A stretch of DNA of 64,000 nt from Microbacterium sp. VKM Ac-2923 (GCF_022815605.1 NZ_JALGRP010000010.1:1-64000); one strand, 5' to 3'; numbered from the stretch's first letter, positions 47,406-58,826 are shown. The notes: a model not told the origin generated them from the sequence alone. A program made the numbers and translations.

Positions 47406-48706
47406 TGTTCGTCACCGGCCGCCTCGCCCTTCTCGTCGCCCTCGGCGTCGTCCCCGTCGTGCTGCTGAGCACCGCGGGGGTGCCGGCGTGGGCCGCCGCG
47501 GGTGGGTGGGTGCTGCTGAGCGCGCTGCTGGCGATCGCCGACATGACGCGGGCCGCCGACCCACGGCGTGTCGAGGTCACCCGGACGCACCCGGACCGCG
47601 CGCTGCTCGACACCGCCGTCGCGGGTGAGCTGCGGGTGCGCAACCTCGGTGGGCGCACCCTGCGGGCGAGCGTCCGCGACGCCTGGCAGCCGACGGCCGG
47701 TGCGCCCGAGGCGCGTCTGCTCTACACCGTCCCCGCCGGCGAGCGTCGCGCCGCGCCCCTGGGGCTGCTCCCCCGGCGTCGGGGCGAGTTGCGCAGCGCC
47801 TTCGTCGTCGTGCGCTCGGTCGGCCCGTTGGGCCTCGCCGGCCGGCAGGCCGTGATCGATGCACCGGCCCGCATCCGCGTGCTCCCACCGTTCACCTCGC
47901 GCCGACACTTGCCGTCGCGCCTGGCGCGCCTGCGCGAACTCGACGGCAACACCACGCTGCAGGTCCGCGGTCAAGGCACCGAATTCGACAGCCTGCGCGA
48001 GTACGTCCGCGGCGACGACGTGCGCTCCATCGACTGGCGCGCTACGGCCCGTGCGGGAACGACGATGCTGCGCACCTGGCGGCCGGAGCGCGACCGGCAC
48101 GTCGTCGTCGTCATCGATACCGGCCGCACGGCCGCCGCCCGGGTCGGCGACGGGGTGCGCCTGGATGCGGCCATGGAGGCAGCACTGCTGCTGTCGGTGC
48201 TCGCGACCCGCGCCGGCGACCACGTGCACCTGCTGATGTTCGACCGGGTCACCCGCGCGCGCGTCACCCGCGTCGACGGCGCGCAGCTGCTGCCCGCCCT
48301 GGTGGATGCCATGTGCCCGGTCGACCCGCAGCTGATCGACACCGATTGGGACGCCGCCTTCGCGCAGGTGCGCGGCCTGTCCGTGCGCCCGGCCCTCGTC
48401 GTGCTGCTCACCGCCGCCGACGACCCTGAGGCCGCGCGTGCCTTCCTCGCGTCGCTCCCGGCCGTCGCCGCGCGGTCGCGGTTGCTGGTGGCGACCGCGA
48501 CCGACGGTCCGGGCGAGGCGCCGCCGCACCGGGACGCCGCCGACGTGTACGCCGCCGCGGCGATGGAGCGCGCGCGTCACGACGCCGAACGCGTGCGCGA
48601 TGCCGTCGTGCGCGCGGGCGGCGATGCCGTGTCGGCGTCGGCCGACGACCTGCCGCCCCTCGTCGCCGACCGCTACCTGGCTCTGAAGGCAGCGGGCCGT
48701 CTCTAG
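47405..48706 (+). CDS. DUF58 (vWA-like) membrane protein
   Basis: A 433-aa protein with two N-terminal membrane helices (about 5-45), a beta-rich region, and the DUF58 signature EFDSLREYVRGDDVRSIDWRATAR. A vWA-like domain follows. Its metal-ion site reads DTGRT where classical MIDAS has DxSxS, so metal binding may be altered. It is the usual partner of MoxR and the counterpart of Rv3693. Start ATG 47405 shares a base with the MoxR stop (TGATG). Confidence 0.87.
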   Translation: MFVTGRLALLVALGVVPVVLLSTAGVPAWAAAGGWVLLSALLAIADMTRAADPRRVEVTRTHPDRALLDTAVAGELRVRNLGGRTLRASVRDAWQPTAGAPEARLLYTVPAGERRAAPLGLLPRRRGELRSAFVVVRSVGPLGLAGRQAVIDAPARIRVLPPFTSRRHLPSRLARLRELDGNTTLQVRGQGTEFDSLREYVRGDDVRSIDWRATARAGTTMLRTWRPERDRHVVVVIDTGRTAAARVGDGVRLDAAMEAALLLSVLATRAGDHVHLLMFDRVTRARVTRVDGAQLLPALVDAMCPVDPQLIDTDWDAAFAQVRGLSVRPALVVLLTAADDPEAARAFLASLPAVAARSRLLVATATDGPGEAPPHRDAADVYAAAAMERARHDAERVRDAVVRAGGDAVSASADDLPPLVADRYLALKAAGRL

Positions 48707-48747
48707 CACGCTCAGCCCCCATGCAGCCCGAGACATACGTCGCGGCT

Positions 48748-48753
48748 TATCCT
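48748..48753 (+). promoter_or_regulatory. candidate -10 of oleA
   Basis: TATCCT, placing transcription start near 48760, before the TTG/GTG starts considered for oleA. It would make ATG 48721 [12 protein letters not shown] from this promoter. Confidence 0.4.
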
Positions 48754-48831
48754 GAGGGGTACCCTTCGAGCCGTCCGCGCGTCCCCTCCGTGCCCGGCTG
48801 CGCCGTCTACGCACAGGATGCGGGAGCTCTC

Positions 48832-49854
48832 TTGCCAGGTAATGCCACCACGCACTTCGATGATGTGGCCCTCGTTTCGGTGGCGAGCGTCCTGCCCAGC
48901 CGCGTGACGACGTCCGATGACATCGAGGCGCGACTGGCCCCGGCGCTGGAGCGCCTCAAGCTCAAGCCCGGCCTTCTGCGCCGCGTCGCGGGCGTCAACG
49001 AACGCCGCAACTGGGCCGAGGGGGAGTCCTCCGACGAGGCCACGATCGCCGCCGGGAAGCAGGCCCTCGCCGAGGCGGGGGTCGACCCCAGCGAGGTCGG
49101 TCTCATCATCAACACCTCCGTCACGCGCAAGCACCTCGAGCCCTCGGTCGCCGTGCGCCTGCACCACGGCTTGGGGCTCCCGAGCTCGGCGGTCAACTTC
49201 GACGTCGCCAACGCCTGTCTCGGTTTCATCAACGGCATGAGCCTGGCCGCCGGCATGATCCAGTCGGGTCAGATCAAGTACGCCCTGATCGTCAACGGCG
49301 AAGACGCCGACGAGATCCAGGTCAACACCATCAACCGCCTCGTGCGAGAAGACCTCGACCGCGACGCCTTCATGCAGGAGTTCGCCTCGCTGACCCTGGG
49401 CTCGGGAGCCGCCGCCGCGGTCCTCGGCCGCGCCAGCGACCACCCCGAGGGTCACCGCATCGTCGGCGGCGTGACGCGCGCCGCCACGGAGTTCTACGAC
49501 CTGTGCGTGGGCAGCGTCGACGGCATGTTCACCGACGCCAAGGCGCTACTGAAGGGCGGACTCGACCTCGTCGTGTCGGCATGGAAAGAAGCCAAGGGCG
49601 AGTTCGACTGGACGGGCATGGACCGCTACGTCACGCATCAAGTGTCGTCGGTGCACACGTCCGCGATCGTTCGTGCCGCCAAGCTCGACCGCACCCGTGT
49701 GCCCGTCACCTACCCGACCCTGGGCAATGTGGGCCCGGCATCCATTCCGATCACCCTTGTCGACGAGCAGAAGACGCTGCGCCGGGGCGATCGCGTCCTG
49801 CTGATGGGAGTGGGCTCCGGGCTGAACACCGGCATGCTGGAGCTGGCCTGGTGA
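48832..49854 (+). CDS. oleA: OleA, head-to-head acyl-CoA condensing thiolase-like enzyme
   Basis: A 340-aa KAS III-like enzyme that joins two fatty acyl-CoAs into a 2-alkyl-3-ketoacid. The catalytic triad is visible: Cys129 (VANACLGFINGM), His269 (YVTHQVSSVH) and Asn299 (TLGNVGPASIP). The frame is open from ATG 48721, but that 37-residue extension (MQPETYVAAYPEGYPSSRP) is unlike OleA. TTG 48832 has GGGAG 5 nt upstream and begins where actinobacterial OleA proteins do; GTG 48790 is a further option. First gene of oleA-oleBC-oleD, all overlapping by 4 nt. Confidence 0.88.
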   Translation: MPGNATTHFDDVALVSVASVLPSRVTTSDDIEARLAPALERLKLKPGLLRRVAGVNERRNWAEGESSDEATIAAGKQALAEAGVDPSEVGLIINTSVTRKHLEPSVAVRLHHGLGLPSSAVNFDVANACLGFINGMSLAAGMIQSGQIKYALIVNGEDADEIQVNTINRLVREDLDRDAFMQEFASLTLGSGAAAAVLGRASDHPEGHRIVGGVTRAATEFYDLCVGSVDGMFTDAKALLKGGLDLVVSAWKEAKGEFDWTGMDRYVTHQVSSVHTSAIVRAAKLDRTRVPVTYPTLGNVGPASIPITLVDEQKTLRRGDRVLLMGVGSGLNTGMLELAW

Positions 49855-52577
49855 GGGTGACCGCCCTGGGTGCGACCCTTCCCCCGGTGGGCCTGCCCGG
49901 GCTCGACCCGGCCCTCTCGCGCCTGGTGGCGGTCGACGGCGTCGCCGCCGACGCCGGTGCCACGCGTACGTGGCACGTGCTCGACACCGGCGACGCCCTC
50001 GCCGAGCGCGGCATCCCGCCCCTGGGCACCATCGTCGCCGTGCACGGCAACCCGACGTGGTCCTTCCTCTGGCGCGCGCTCGTGAACGCCTCGCTGTCAC
50101 GCGCCGAGGGCGGCCGCGCGGCCTGGCGCGTCGTGGCCGTGGACCAGCTCGAGATGGGGTTCTCGGAGCGCTCGAGCCTGCGGCGCCCCCTGGCCCAGCG
50201 CATCGCGGACCTCGGCGCCCTCGTCGACGAACTCGGCATCCGGGGTCCGGTCGTCACGATCGGGCACGACTGGGGTGGCCCGGTCTCGCTCGGGTGGGCG
50301 GTCGAGAACCGCGACCGCCTCGCCGCTGTCATCGCCCTGAACACCGCCGTGCACCATCCCGACGGCGCCCCGCTGCCGTTCGCGTTGCGGGTGGCGACGG
50401 CCCGCGGCATGCTGGCCGCCGGCACGACGGGCACGACGGCGTTCCTCGACACCACTCTGGCGCTCGCCGATCTCGACCCGGCCGTGCGCCACGCCTTCCG
50501 CGCGCCGTACGCCACCGTCGCGCGCCGCCGAGGGATCGGCGGCTTCGTGGCCGGCATCCCCGCGACCGCGGCCGACGAGAGCACGCCCGCGCTGCGACGC
50601 TTGTCGGCGGGGCTCCGCCGGCTCGATGTGCCCGCGCTGCTCCTGCGCGGTCCGAAGGACCCGGTGTTCGGCGAGGGCCACCTCGACGACCTGACCGAGC
50701 GCCTGCCGCACGCCGACGTGCATCGTTTCGAGGGCGCCGGGCACCTCCTCGCCGAGGAGCGGCCCTACGCCGACGTCGTGCTCGACTGGCTCGACGAGAA
50801 GGTCGTGGATGCCGCGGTTCCCGTGCCCAGCACCCGTCGCGCAGCCGCGACCGGGCGCCGGGTAGCGGCGCTCGCCCGCGCAGACGCCGAGACCGTCAGC
50901 GGGACCCCGGCGGACGGCAGCGTCGGAGTCCCCGCCACGACGTCATCCAGCCCCACCGGCCATCTCTGGGACGCCCTGGACGCCCGCCGCGGCGACGACG
51001 ACACCGCCGTCATCGACATGAGCACCTCGCGCAACGGGGAACCGCTGCGCGTGAGCTGGAGCCAGCTCGCCGCCCGGGTCGACGAGATCGCCGCGGGCCT
51101 CGACGCCTTCGGCGTCCGAGCGGGTGACCGCGTCTCGCTGCTCGTGCAGCCCGGCCCCACCCTGACCGCCGCTCTGTACGCGTGCCTGCGCATCGGCGCC
51201 GTCGTCGTCGTGGCCGACCGGGGTCTCGGCATCCGGGGTCTGTCGCGCGCCGTCCGCGGCGCCGTGCCCGACGTCGTCATCGGCGAGGTGGCGGGCCTCG
51301 CCGCCGCTCGCGCCCTCGGGTGGCCCGGTCGTCGCATCTCGGCCGCGTCCCTCCCCGCTGCGAGCTCCAAGGCCCTGGGCGTCGAGGCGAGCCTGTCCGA
51401 CCTGGCCCGCGCCGGGCGCGGTCGCCCCCTGCCCGCACCTCCCGCGTCCGACGCCGAGGCCGCGGTGCTGTTCACCTCGGGCTCGACGGGGCCGGCCAAG
51501 GGCGTCGTGTACACGCACGCTCAGCTCACGGCGCTGCGCGACACCCTCGCCGCGCACTTCGGCGTCACCGCCGACACGGGCCTGGTGACCGGCTTCGCGC
51601 CGTTCGCCCTGCTCGGCCCCGCACTCGGCACGCGCTCGGCGACACCCGACATGGACGTCTCGGCTCCGCGCACCCTCACCGCCGCCGCCGTCGCCGCCGC
51701 CGTGCGGGCCTCGGATGCGCGGATGGTGTTCCTCTCCCCCGCGGCGGTGGCCAACGTCGTCGCGACGGCGTCGGACCTCACCGCCGATGACAGCGCGGCG
51801 CTGGACCGGGTCGAGACGTTCCTCTCGACCGGCGCACCGGTCGGCATCGATCTGCTGCGACGTGCGCAGCGACTGATGCCGAACGCCGTCGCGCACACGC
51901 CGTACGGCATGACCGAGTGCTTGCTCGTCGCCGACGTGACGCTCCCCGAGATCGAAGAGGCGGCGGGAGACCGCGGCGTGTGCGTGGGCCGTCCGCTCGG
52001 TACCGGTCAGGTGCGCATCTGCGCGCTCGACGCCGAGGGACGCGCCGCGGGCGAGCCGACGACCGATGCCGGGGTGACCGGCGAGATCGTCATCTCCGCG
52101 CCCCACCTCAAGCGCGGATACTTCCGGCTCTACCTCACCGACCGCGACGCGCGTCGCGGGCTCCCCGACCGCTGGCACCGCACCGGCGACGTCGGCCACC
52201 TCGACGCCGACGGGCGCCTCTGGGTCGAGGGGCGACTCCCCCACGTCATCACCACGGCCGAGGGACCGGTCACCCCCGTCGGCGTCGAGCAGGATGCCGA
52301 GACCGTCGGTGCCGTGACGCGCGCGGCCGCCGTGGGGGTCGGACCCATGGGTCGGCAGGTCGTCGTCGCGGTCGTCGAGGCCGGCGTGCGGCGCCCCGGG
52401 CTGGCATCCCCTGCTCTGACCGAGTCGGTGCGCGCGGCAACCTCGCAGCGTCTGGCGGCCGTGCTCGTCGTGCCGAGTCTTCCCACCGACATCCGACACA
52501 ACTCGAAGATCGACCGCTCACGCGTCGCCGCCTGGGCCGAGCGCCTGCTGGCCGGCGAGAAGCCCACCGCGCTGTGA
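49851..52577 (+). CDS. oleBC: OleBC fusion: beta-lactone decarboxylase + beta-lactone synthetase
   Basis: A 908-aa fusion. OleB (about 1-310) is a haloalkane-dehalogenase-like hydrolase with nucleophile Asp140 (TIGHDWGGPVSLGW), VHGNPTWSFLWR and FEGAGHLLAEERP. An Ala/Thr-rich linker follows (about 315-365). OleC (about 370-908) is an AMP-forming-ligase relative with LFTSGSTGPAKGVVYTHAQL (near 540), HTPYGMTE, HRTGDVGHLDADGRLW and the late Lys in HNSKIDR. OleC cyclises the beta-hydroxy acid to a beta-lactone and OleB decarboxylates it to a cis-olefin. Such fusions are known in actinobacteria such as Micrococcus. Confidence 0.92.
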   Translation: MRVTALGATLPPVGLPGLDPALSRLVAVDGVAADAGATRTWHVLDTGDALAERGIPPLGTIVAVHGNPTWSFLWRALVNASLSRAEGGRAAWRVVAVDQLEMGFSERSSLRRPLAQRIADLGALVDELGIRGPVVTIGHDWGGPVSLGWAVENRDRLAAVIALNTAVHHPDGAPLPFALRVATARGMLAAGTTGTTAFLDTTLALADLDPAVRHAFRAPYATVARRRGIGGFVAGIPATAADESTPALRRLSAGLRRLDVPALLLRGPKDPVFGEGHLDDLTERLPHADVHRFEGAGHLLAEERPYADVVLDWLDEKVVDAAVPVPSTRRAAATGRRVAALARADAETVSGTPADGSVGVPATTSSSPTGHLWDALDARRGDDDTAVIDMSTSRNGEPLRVSWSQLAARVDEIAAGLDAFGVRAGDRVSLLVQPGPTLTAALYACLRIGAVVVVADRGLGIRGLSRAVRGAVPDVVIGEVAGLAAARALGWPGRRISAASLPAASSKALGVEASLSDLARAGRGRPLPAPPASDAEAAVLFTSGSTGPAKGVVYTHAQLTALRDTLAAHFGVTADTGLVTGFAPFALLGPALGTRSATPDMDVSAPRTLTAAAVAAAVRASDARMVFLSPAAVANVVATASDLTADDSAALDRVETFLSTGAPVGIDLLRRAQRLMPNAVAHTPYGMTECLLVADVTLPEIEEAAGDRGVCVGRPLGTGQVRICALDAEGRAAGEPTTDAGVTGEIVISAPHLKRGYFRLYLTDRDARRGLPDRWHRTGDVGHLDADGRLWVEGRLPHVITTAEGPVTPVGVEQDAETVGAVTRAAAVGVGPMGRQVVVAVVEAGVRRPGLASPALTESVRAATSQRLAAVLVVPSLPTDIRHNSKIDRSRVAAWAERLLAGEKPTAL

Positions 52578-53533
52578 AGGTTCTCGCGACCGGCGCCTCC
52601 GGTTTCCTCGGCCGCGCCGTCGTGCGCGCGCTGCAGGACGCCGGTCACGAGGTGCGCACCCTCCAGCGTCGTCCCTCGGGCGTCGATCGCGCCGAGGATC
52701 GGCTCGGTTCAGTGACGGATCCGGATGCCGTGGCATCCGCCCTCGACGGCGTCGACGGCGTGGTGCACCTGGCCGCGAAGGTCTCGCTCGCGGGTGATCC
52801 GGCGCAGTTCCGCGCGGTCAACGTCGAGGGCACGCGAACGCTCCTCGACGCGGCCTCCGCGGCCGGGGTGTCGCGCATCGTGCACGTGTCGTCGCCGTCG
52901 GTCGCGCACGCGGGTCACGCGCTGGCCGGGGTGGGCGCCGATCCGGCCGATCCGGATGCCGCGCACGGCGAGTACGCCCGCACGAAGGCCGAGGCCGAGC
53001 TGCTGGCGCTCTCTCGCGCCGGATCGGGCACCGCGCTCGTCGCGATACGCCCGCACCTGGTGTGGGGGCCCGGCGATACGCAGCTCATCGCGCGCATCGT
53101 CGACCGCGCCCGCCGGGGCCGTCTGCCGCTGTTGAACGGCGGGACGGCGCTCATCGACTCCACGTACGTCGACAACGCGGCATCCGGGATCGTCGCCGCC
53201 CTCGGCCGTGTCGATGACGTCAGCGGGCGGGCCTACGTCCTGACGAATGGCGAGCCACGACCGGTGGGCGATCTGCTCGCGGGGATCTGCCGCGCCTCGG
53301 GCGTCGAGCCGCCCCGGTTCAGTGTGCCGGCGGGGCTCGCTCGCGCGGCCGGCGCGCTGGTCGAGCGCGTGTGGGCCGTGCGCCCGGGCGCGGACGAGCC
53401 GCCCATGACCCGATTCCTGGCCGAGCAACTGTCGACGGCGCACTGGTTCGATCAGACCGAGATCCGTCGCGACCTGCGCTGGACTCCCGCGGTGTCGCTC
53501 GACGAGGGTCTGCGACGCTTGTCGCTCGCCTGA
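52574..53533 (+). CDS. oleD: OleD, NADPH-dependent 2-alkyl-3-ketoacid reductase
   Basis: A 319-aa extended SDR. It has the Rossmann motif GASGFLGRAV (residues 7-16), HLAAKVSLAG, VSSPSVAHAG with Ser, and catalytic YARTK (Tyr near 134, Lys near 138). RPHLVWGPGD and STYVDNAASGIVAAL match 3-beta-HSD/OleD relatives. It reduces the OleA product to the beta-hydroxy acid used by OleC. GTG 52574 overlaps the oleBC stop. Confidence 0.9.
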   Translation: MKVLATGASGFLGRAVVRALQDAGHEVRTLQRRPSGVDRAEDRLGSVTDPDAVASALDGVDGVVHLAAKVSLAGDPAQFRAVNVEGTRTLLDAASAAGVSRIVHVSSPSVAHAGHALAGVGADPADPDAAHGEYARTKAEAELLALSRAGSGTALVAIRPHLVWGPGDTQLIARIVDRARRGRLPLLNGGTALIDSTYVDNAASGIVAALGRVDDVSGRAYVLTNGEPRPVGDLLAGICRASGVEPPRFSVPAGLARAAGALVERVWAVRPGADEPPMTRFLAEQLSTAHWFDQTEIRRDLRWTPAVSLDEGLRRLSLA

Positions 53534-53862
53534 ACGGCGCACAACTCCCGCAGATCCGCGTCGCACGTCTCGGAGACCGGCGGTCGCCGGACACGACGCA
53601 GGAGTTTTGCCGCCCGAGTCTCCCTCGAGCCCCCGGAAACAGACCGCCGCACCCGCTGTTCCTGCGTTGTGTCCAGAGCCGACCACGGACCTTGTCGCCT
53701 GCACAACCCCTGCAGTACCCCGCCCTCCAGACCCGACCCCGCTGCGCGGAGGACACAACGCAGAAGTTCTGCTGACCTCTGGCCGCCGCGCCCCGACTCT
53801 GTCGCACGTGGAACGCGAGACTCCTGCGTTGTGTCCGGGCCTGTGCGTGCTGCAGAACCGAC
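53534..53862. repeat. 162-bp-phased inverted-repeat pair
   Basis: The motif GGACACAACGCAGRAGTT occurs four times in alternating orientation: plus 53589, minus ending 53674, plus 53751, minus ending 53836. Equivalent copies are exactly 162 bp apart, as are GCACAAC at 53539 and 53701. Sequence between the motifs has diverged while motif and spacing are kept. No gene is present. Confidence 0.75.
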
Positions 53863-53896
53863 GGAAGGCCCGCCCCCGATAGGGGACGGGCCTTCC
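53863..53896. terminator. oleD/katG bidirectional terminator
   Basis: 15-bp stem with one mismatch (GGAAGGCCCGCCCCC / GGGGACGGGCCTTCC) and a 4-nt loop, between the convergent ole and katG transcripts. Confidence 0.75.
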
Positions 53897-53928
53897 GGAT
53901 GCCGCGACGACAGCCGCGGCGAACGAAC

Positions 53929-56645
<2,717 letters not shown>

Positions 56646-56651
56646 GATCCG

Positions 56652-56657
56652 AGCCTA
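56652..56657 (-). promoter_or_regulatory. -10 box, leaderless start of furA-katG
   Basis: TAGGCT on the minus strand, 6 nt before the furA GTG. Confidence 0.6.
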
Positions 56658-56662
56658 TCCAG

Positions 56663-56679
56663 TTTTGAGTGAATCAAAA
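56663..56679. promoter_or_regulatory. FurA operator
   Basis: A 17-bp AT-rich palindrome TTTTGA-N5-TCAAAA in otherwise 70% GC DNA. It is placed between about -18 and -35 of the furA transcript, where a repressor would block RNA polymerase. Confidence 0.7.
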
Positions 56680-56717
56680 ATGACACGCCGGGAAACGATC
56701 AGGATCCCGGATGCCGT

Positions 56718-57713
56718 TCACCCGGCCGTCAGCGTCGGCGTCCCCGCCTCGTACTCGGTGACGTCCCCCGTCTCACCGGCGCGCACGGCTCGGCGGCCGA
56801 CCCACAGCATGTAGAAGAGGAAGACACCCAGCGCTGCGGCCCCGATGGCGATCTTGAGCTGCCAGGGCCAGTCGCGCGGCGTCACGAACCCCTCGACGAC
56901 ACCGGAGAGCGCGAGGGCGAAGACGAGGCCCACCGCCACCGTGGCGAGCGAGCGGCCGGCCGCGGCGAGGGCCTCCGCTCGTGTGCGGCGGCCCGGTGCG
57001 ACCCACGCCCAGAAGATCTGGAGTCCCGCCGCCCCCGCGACGAAGATGCAGGTGAGCTCGAGCAGACCGTGCGGGAGGATGAATTGGAAGAACACGTCGG
57101 CGCGGTCGAAGGCGATCATGATCGCGGCCGATTGCCCTACGCCCACGGCGTTCTGCATGATGACCATCACGGGCCACACCCCGGTCACTCCGAAGAGGAC
57201 GCACTGCGCCGCGATCCACGCGTTGTTCGTCCACACCGTTCCCGCGAAGATCGCGTTGGGGTTCTCGCGGTAGTAGTCGACGAATTGCTCATCGGCGTAG
57301 TTCTGCAGGTCGCTCTGCGCACCGAGCGCAGCGACGGCTGCGGGATCGCCCGAGATCCACGCGGCGACCAACGTCGACACCACGAGGAAGAACACCGTCA
57401 CCGCCAGCGTCATCCACCGCACCCGGTACAGCGCTGCGGGCAGCTGCAGCACGAAGAAGCGGGGCAGTTGCTTCAGCACGTTCTCGCGAACCCCGGTCAG
57501 ACGCAGCCGCGTGCGTGCCAGCAGGATCGAGACGTAGTCGCCCTGCGGAGTCCGCCCGGCTGAGGTCTTGATGTCGGCGAGATCCGCCGACGCCGCGCGA
57601 TAGCGGGTGACGAGTTCGTCGACCTCGGGACCGCTCAGACGCCGCGTGCGACCGAGCTGGTCGAGTCGCGCCCACTCCTGGCGCCGCGCAGCCGTGAGGG
57701 CATCGAGGTCCAT
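56718..57713 (-). CDS. SpoIIM-family (DUF95) membrane protein
   Basis: A 331-aa membrane protein. A cytoplasmic helical N terminus (RQEWARLDQLGRTRRLSGPEVDEL) is followed by about five or six membrane helices with the family motif NPNAIFAGTVWTNNAWIAAQ and FILPHGLLELTCIFVAGAAG. SpoIIM acts in engulfment in sporulators. In non-sporulating actinobacteria the counterpart is Rv3694c, of unknown function, encoded beside RDD and MoxR/DUF58 genes. TACAGT lies 7 nt before ATG 57713. Confidence 0.88.
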   Translation of the reverse strand: MDLDALTAARRQEWARLDQLGRTRRLSGPEVDELVTRYRAASADLADIKTSAGRTPQGDYVSILLARTRLRLTGVRENVLKQLPRFFVLQLPAALYRVRWMTLAVTVFFLVVSTLVAAWISGDPAAVAALGAQSDLQNYADEQFVDYYRENPNAIFAGTVWTNNAWIAAQCVLFGVTGVWPVMVIMQNAVGVGQSAAIMIAFDRADVFFQFILPHGLLELTCIFVAGAAGLQIFWAWVAPGRRTRAEALAAAGRSLATVAVGLVFALALSGVVEGFVTPRDWPWQLKIAIGAAALGVFLFYMLWVGRRAVRAGETGDVTEYEAGTPTLTAG

Positions 57714-57720
57714 GTGATCA

Positions 57721-57726
57721 ACTGTA
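57721..57726 (-). promoter_or_regulatory. -10 box, leaderless start of spoIIM-like gene
   Basis: TACAGT on the minus strand, 7 nt before the ATG, in a 16-bp divergent gap shared with the RDD gene. Confidence 0.5.
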
Positions 57727-57729
57727 CGC

Positions 57730-58560
57730 ATGGCACCGGCTTCGACCCCCTCTCGCGCGGTCACGCTCGTCGACATGGGCGCGGATGAGATCCTCACCGG
57801 CGAGGCCGTCGCGCTCGACGTGCAGCCCATCGGCCTCTTCCTGCGCGCCGTAGGGGCTCTCATCGACTTCGTCGTCGGTGTCGTCCTGCTGGTGGGCGGT
57901 GGACTGCTCCTGACGGCGATGATCGGGGCGGGGACGCTCCCCGAGTCCGCAATCGGCATCGGCGTCATCTCCCTGCTCGTCGTCGTGATGGTGGGGGTGC
58001 CGACCACGGTGGAGACGCTCTCGCGCGGCCGCAGCCTCGGGCGCCTGGCCGTGGGCGCGCGCATCGTGCGCACCGACGGCGGCGCGGCGGGCTTCCGTCA
58101 GGCGTTCATCCGCGCGCTGGTCGGGGTGCTCGAGCTGTGGTTCACCCTCGGTGCCGTCGCCGCTGTGGTCGGCATGTTCACCCCACGCGCGCAACGCCTC
58201 GGCGACCTGCTGGCCGGGACGGCCAGTGAGCGCACCCGTACTCGGGCCCTCCCGCCCGCCGCGCCCGGACTCCCGCCGGGCCTCGACGCCTGGGCCGAGG
58301 TCGCCGACGTCTCTCGACTCCCCGACCGTCTCGCCGCGCGCGTGTCGCAGTTCGTGCGGGGGGCCGATGCCCTGGAACCGGCCGCGCGCGCCCGCGTCGC
58401 GGCATCCCTCGCCGACGCCGTGCGTCCCTTCGTCTCGCCGCACCCGTCGGTGGATGCCGAGACCCTCGTCCGTGCGGTGTCGGCGGTGCGACGCGATCGC
58501 GAATACCGCGCGCTCACGCTCGAGACCGAGCGCGCCGCCGCCCTCACCGAGCACGTCTGA
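57730..58560 (+). CDS. RDD-family membrane protein
   Basis: A 276-aa protein with an RDD domain (about 20-170): LFLRAVGALIDFVVGVVLLV near the first helix, RSLGRLAVGARIVRTDGG, and RQAFIRALVGVLELWFTLG. The cytoplasmic C terminus (about 180-276) is helical and charged. Counterpart of mycobacterial Rv3695; role unknown. An alternative start is ATG 57775 (MGADEILTGEAVALD). It is divergent from the SpoIIM-like gene. Confidence 0.87.
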   Translation: MAPASTPSRAVTLVDMGADEILTGEAVALDVQPIGLFLRAVGALIDFVVGVVLLVGGGLLLTAMIGAGTLPESAIGIGVISLLVVVMVGVPTTVETLSRGRSLGRLAVGARIVRTDGGAAGFRQAFIRALVGVLELWFTLGAVAAVVGMFTPRAQRLGDLLAGTASERTRTRALPPAAPGLPPGLDAWAEVADVSRLPDRLAARVSQFVRGADALEPAARARVAASLADAVRPFVSPHPSVDAETLVRAVSAVRRDREYRALTLETERAAALTEHV

Positions 58561-58569
58561 CGCCGACGG

Positions 58570-58758
58570 ACCCCGCCCGTTCGGGGCGGCGCCGCCCGTT
58601 CGGAGCGATCCCAGCCGTTCGGAGCGACCCCGCCCGTTCGGGGCGACCCCTGCCGTGCGGGCGACTTCAGCCGTTCGGGGCGACCCCGCCCGTTCGGGGC
58701 GACCCCTGCCGTGCGGGCGACCCCGGCCGTGCGGAGCGGATTGGGCCGCTCGGGACGG
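58570..58758. repeat. 19-bp tandem array with CCGTTCGGGG core
   Basis: About ten head-to-tail units of 18-20 bp, consensus CCCCGCCCGTTCGGGGCGA, between the RDD gene and DUF3499. Two consecutive units (58627-58663) recur almost exactly one further unit downstream, indicating recent multi-unit duplication. Each unit carries a near-palindrome GCCCGTTCGGGGC. No convincing reading frame. Confidence 0.8.
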
Positions 58759-58826
58759 CATCCACACGCCCCGAAGAGCGGATTGCGCCCCAAACCCCGA
58801 CGACGCCGTCGCTGCGGCGGGCGGGC

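Noticed and set aside
48721..48831. 37-residue N-terminal extension of OleA
   Set aside because: Sequence is unlike the OleA family, a -10 box lies inside it, and TTG 48832 has a well-placed ribosome site.
58570..58758. CRISPR or coding repeat protein
   Set aside because: 18-20 bp units have no spacers, and the frame shifts between units because lengths vary.
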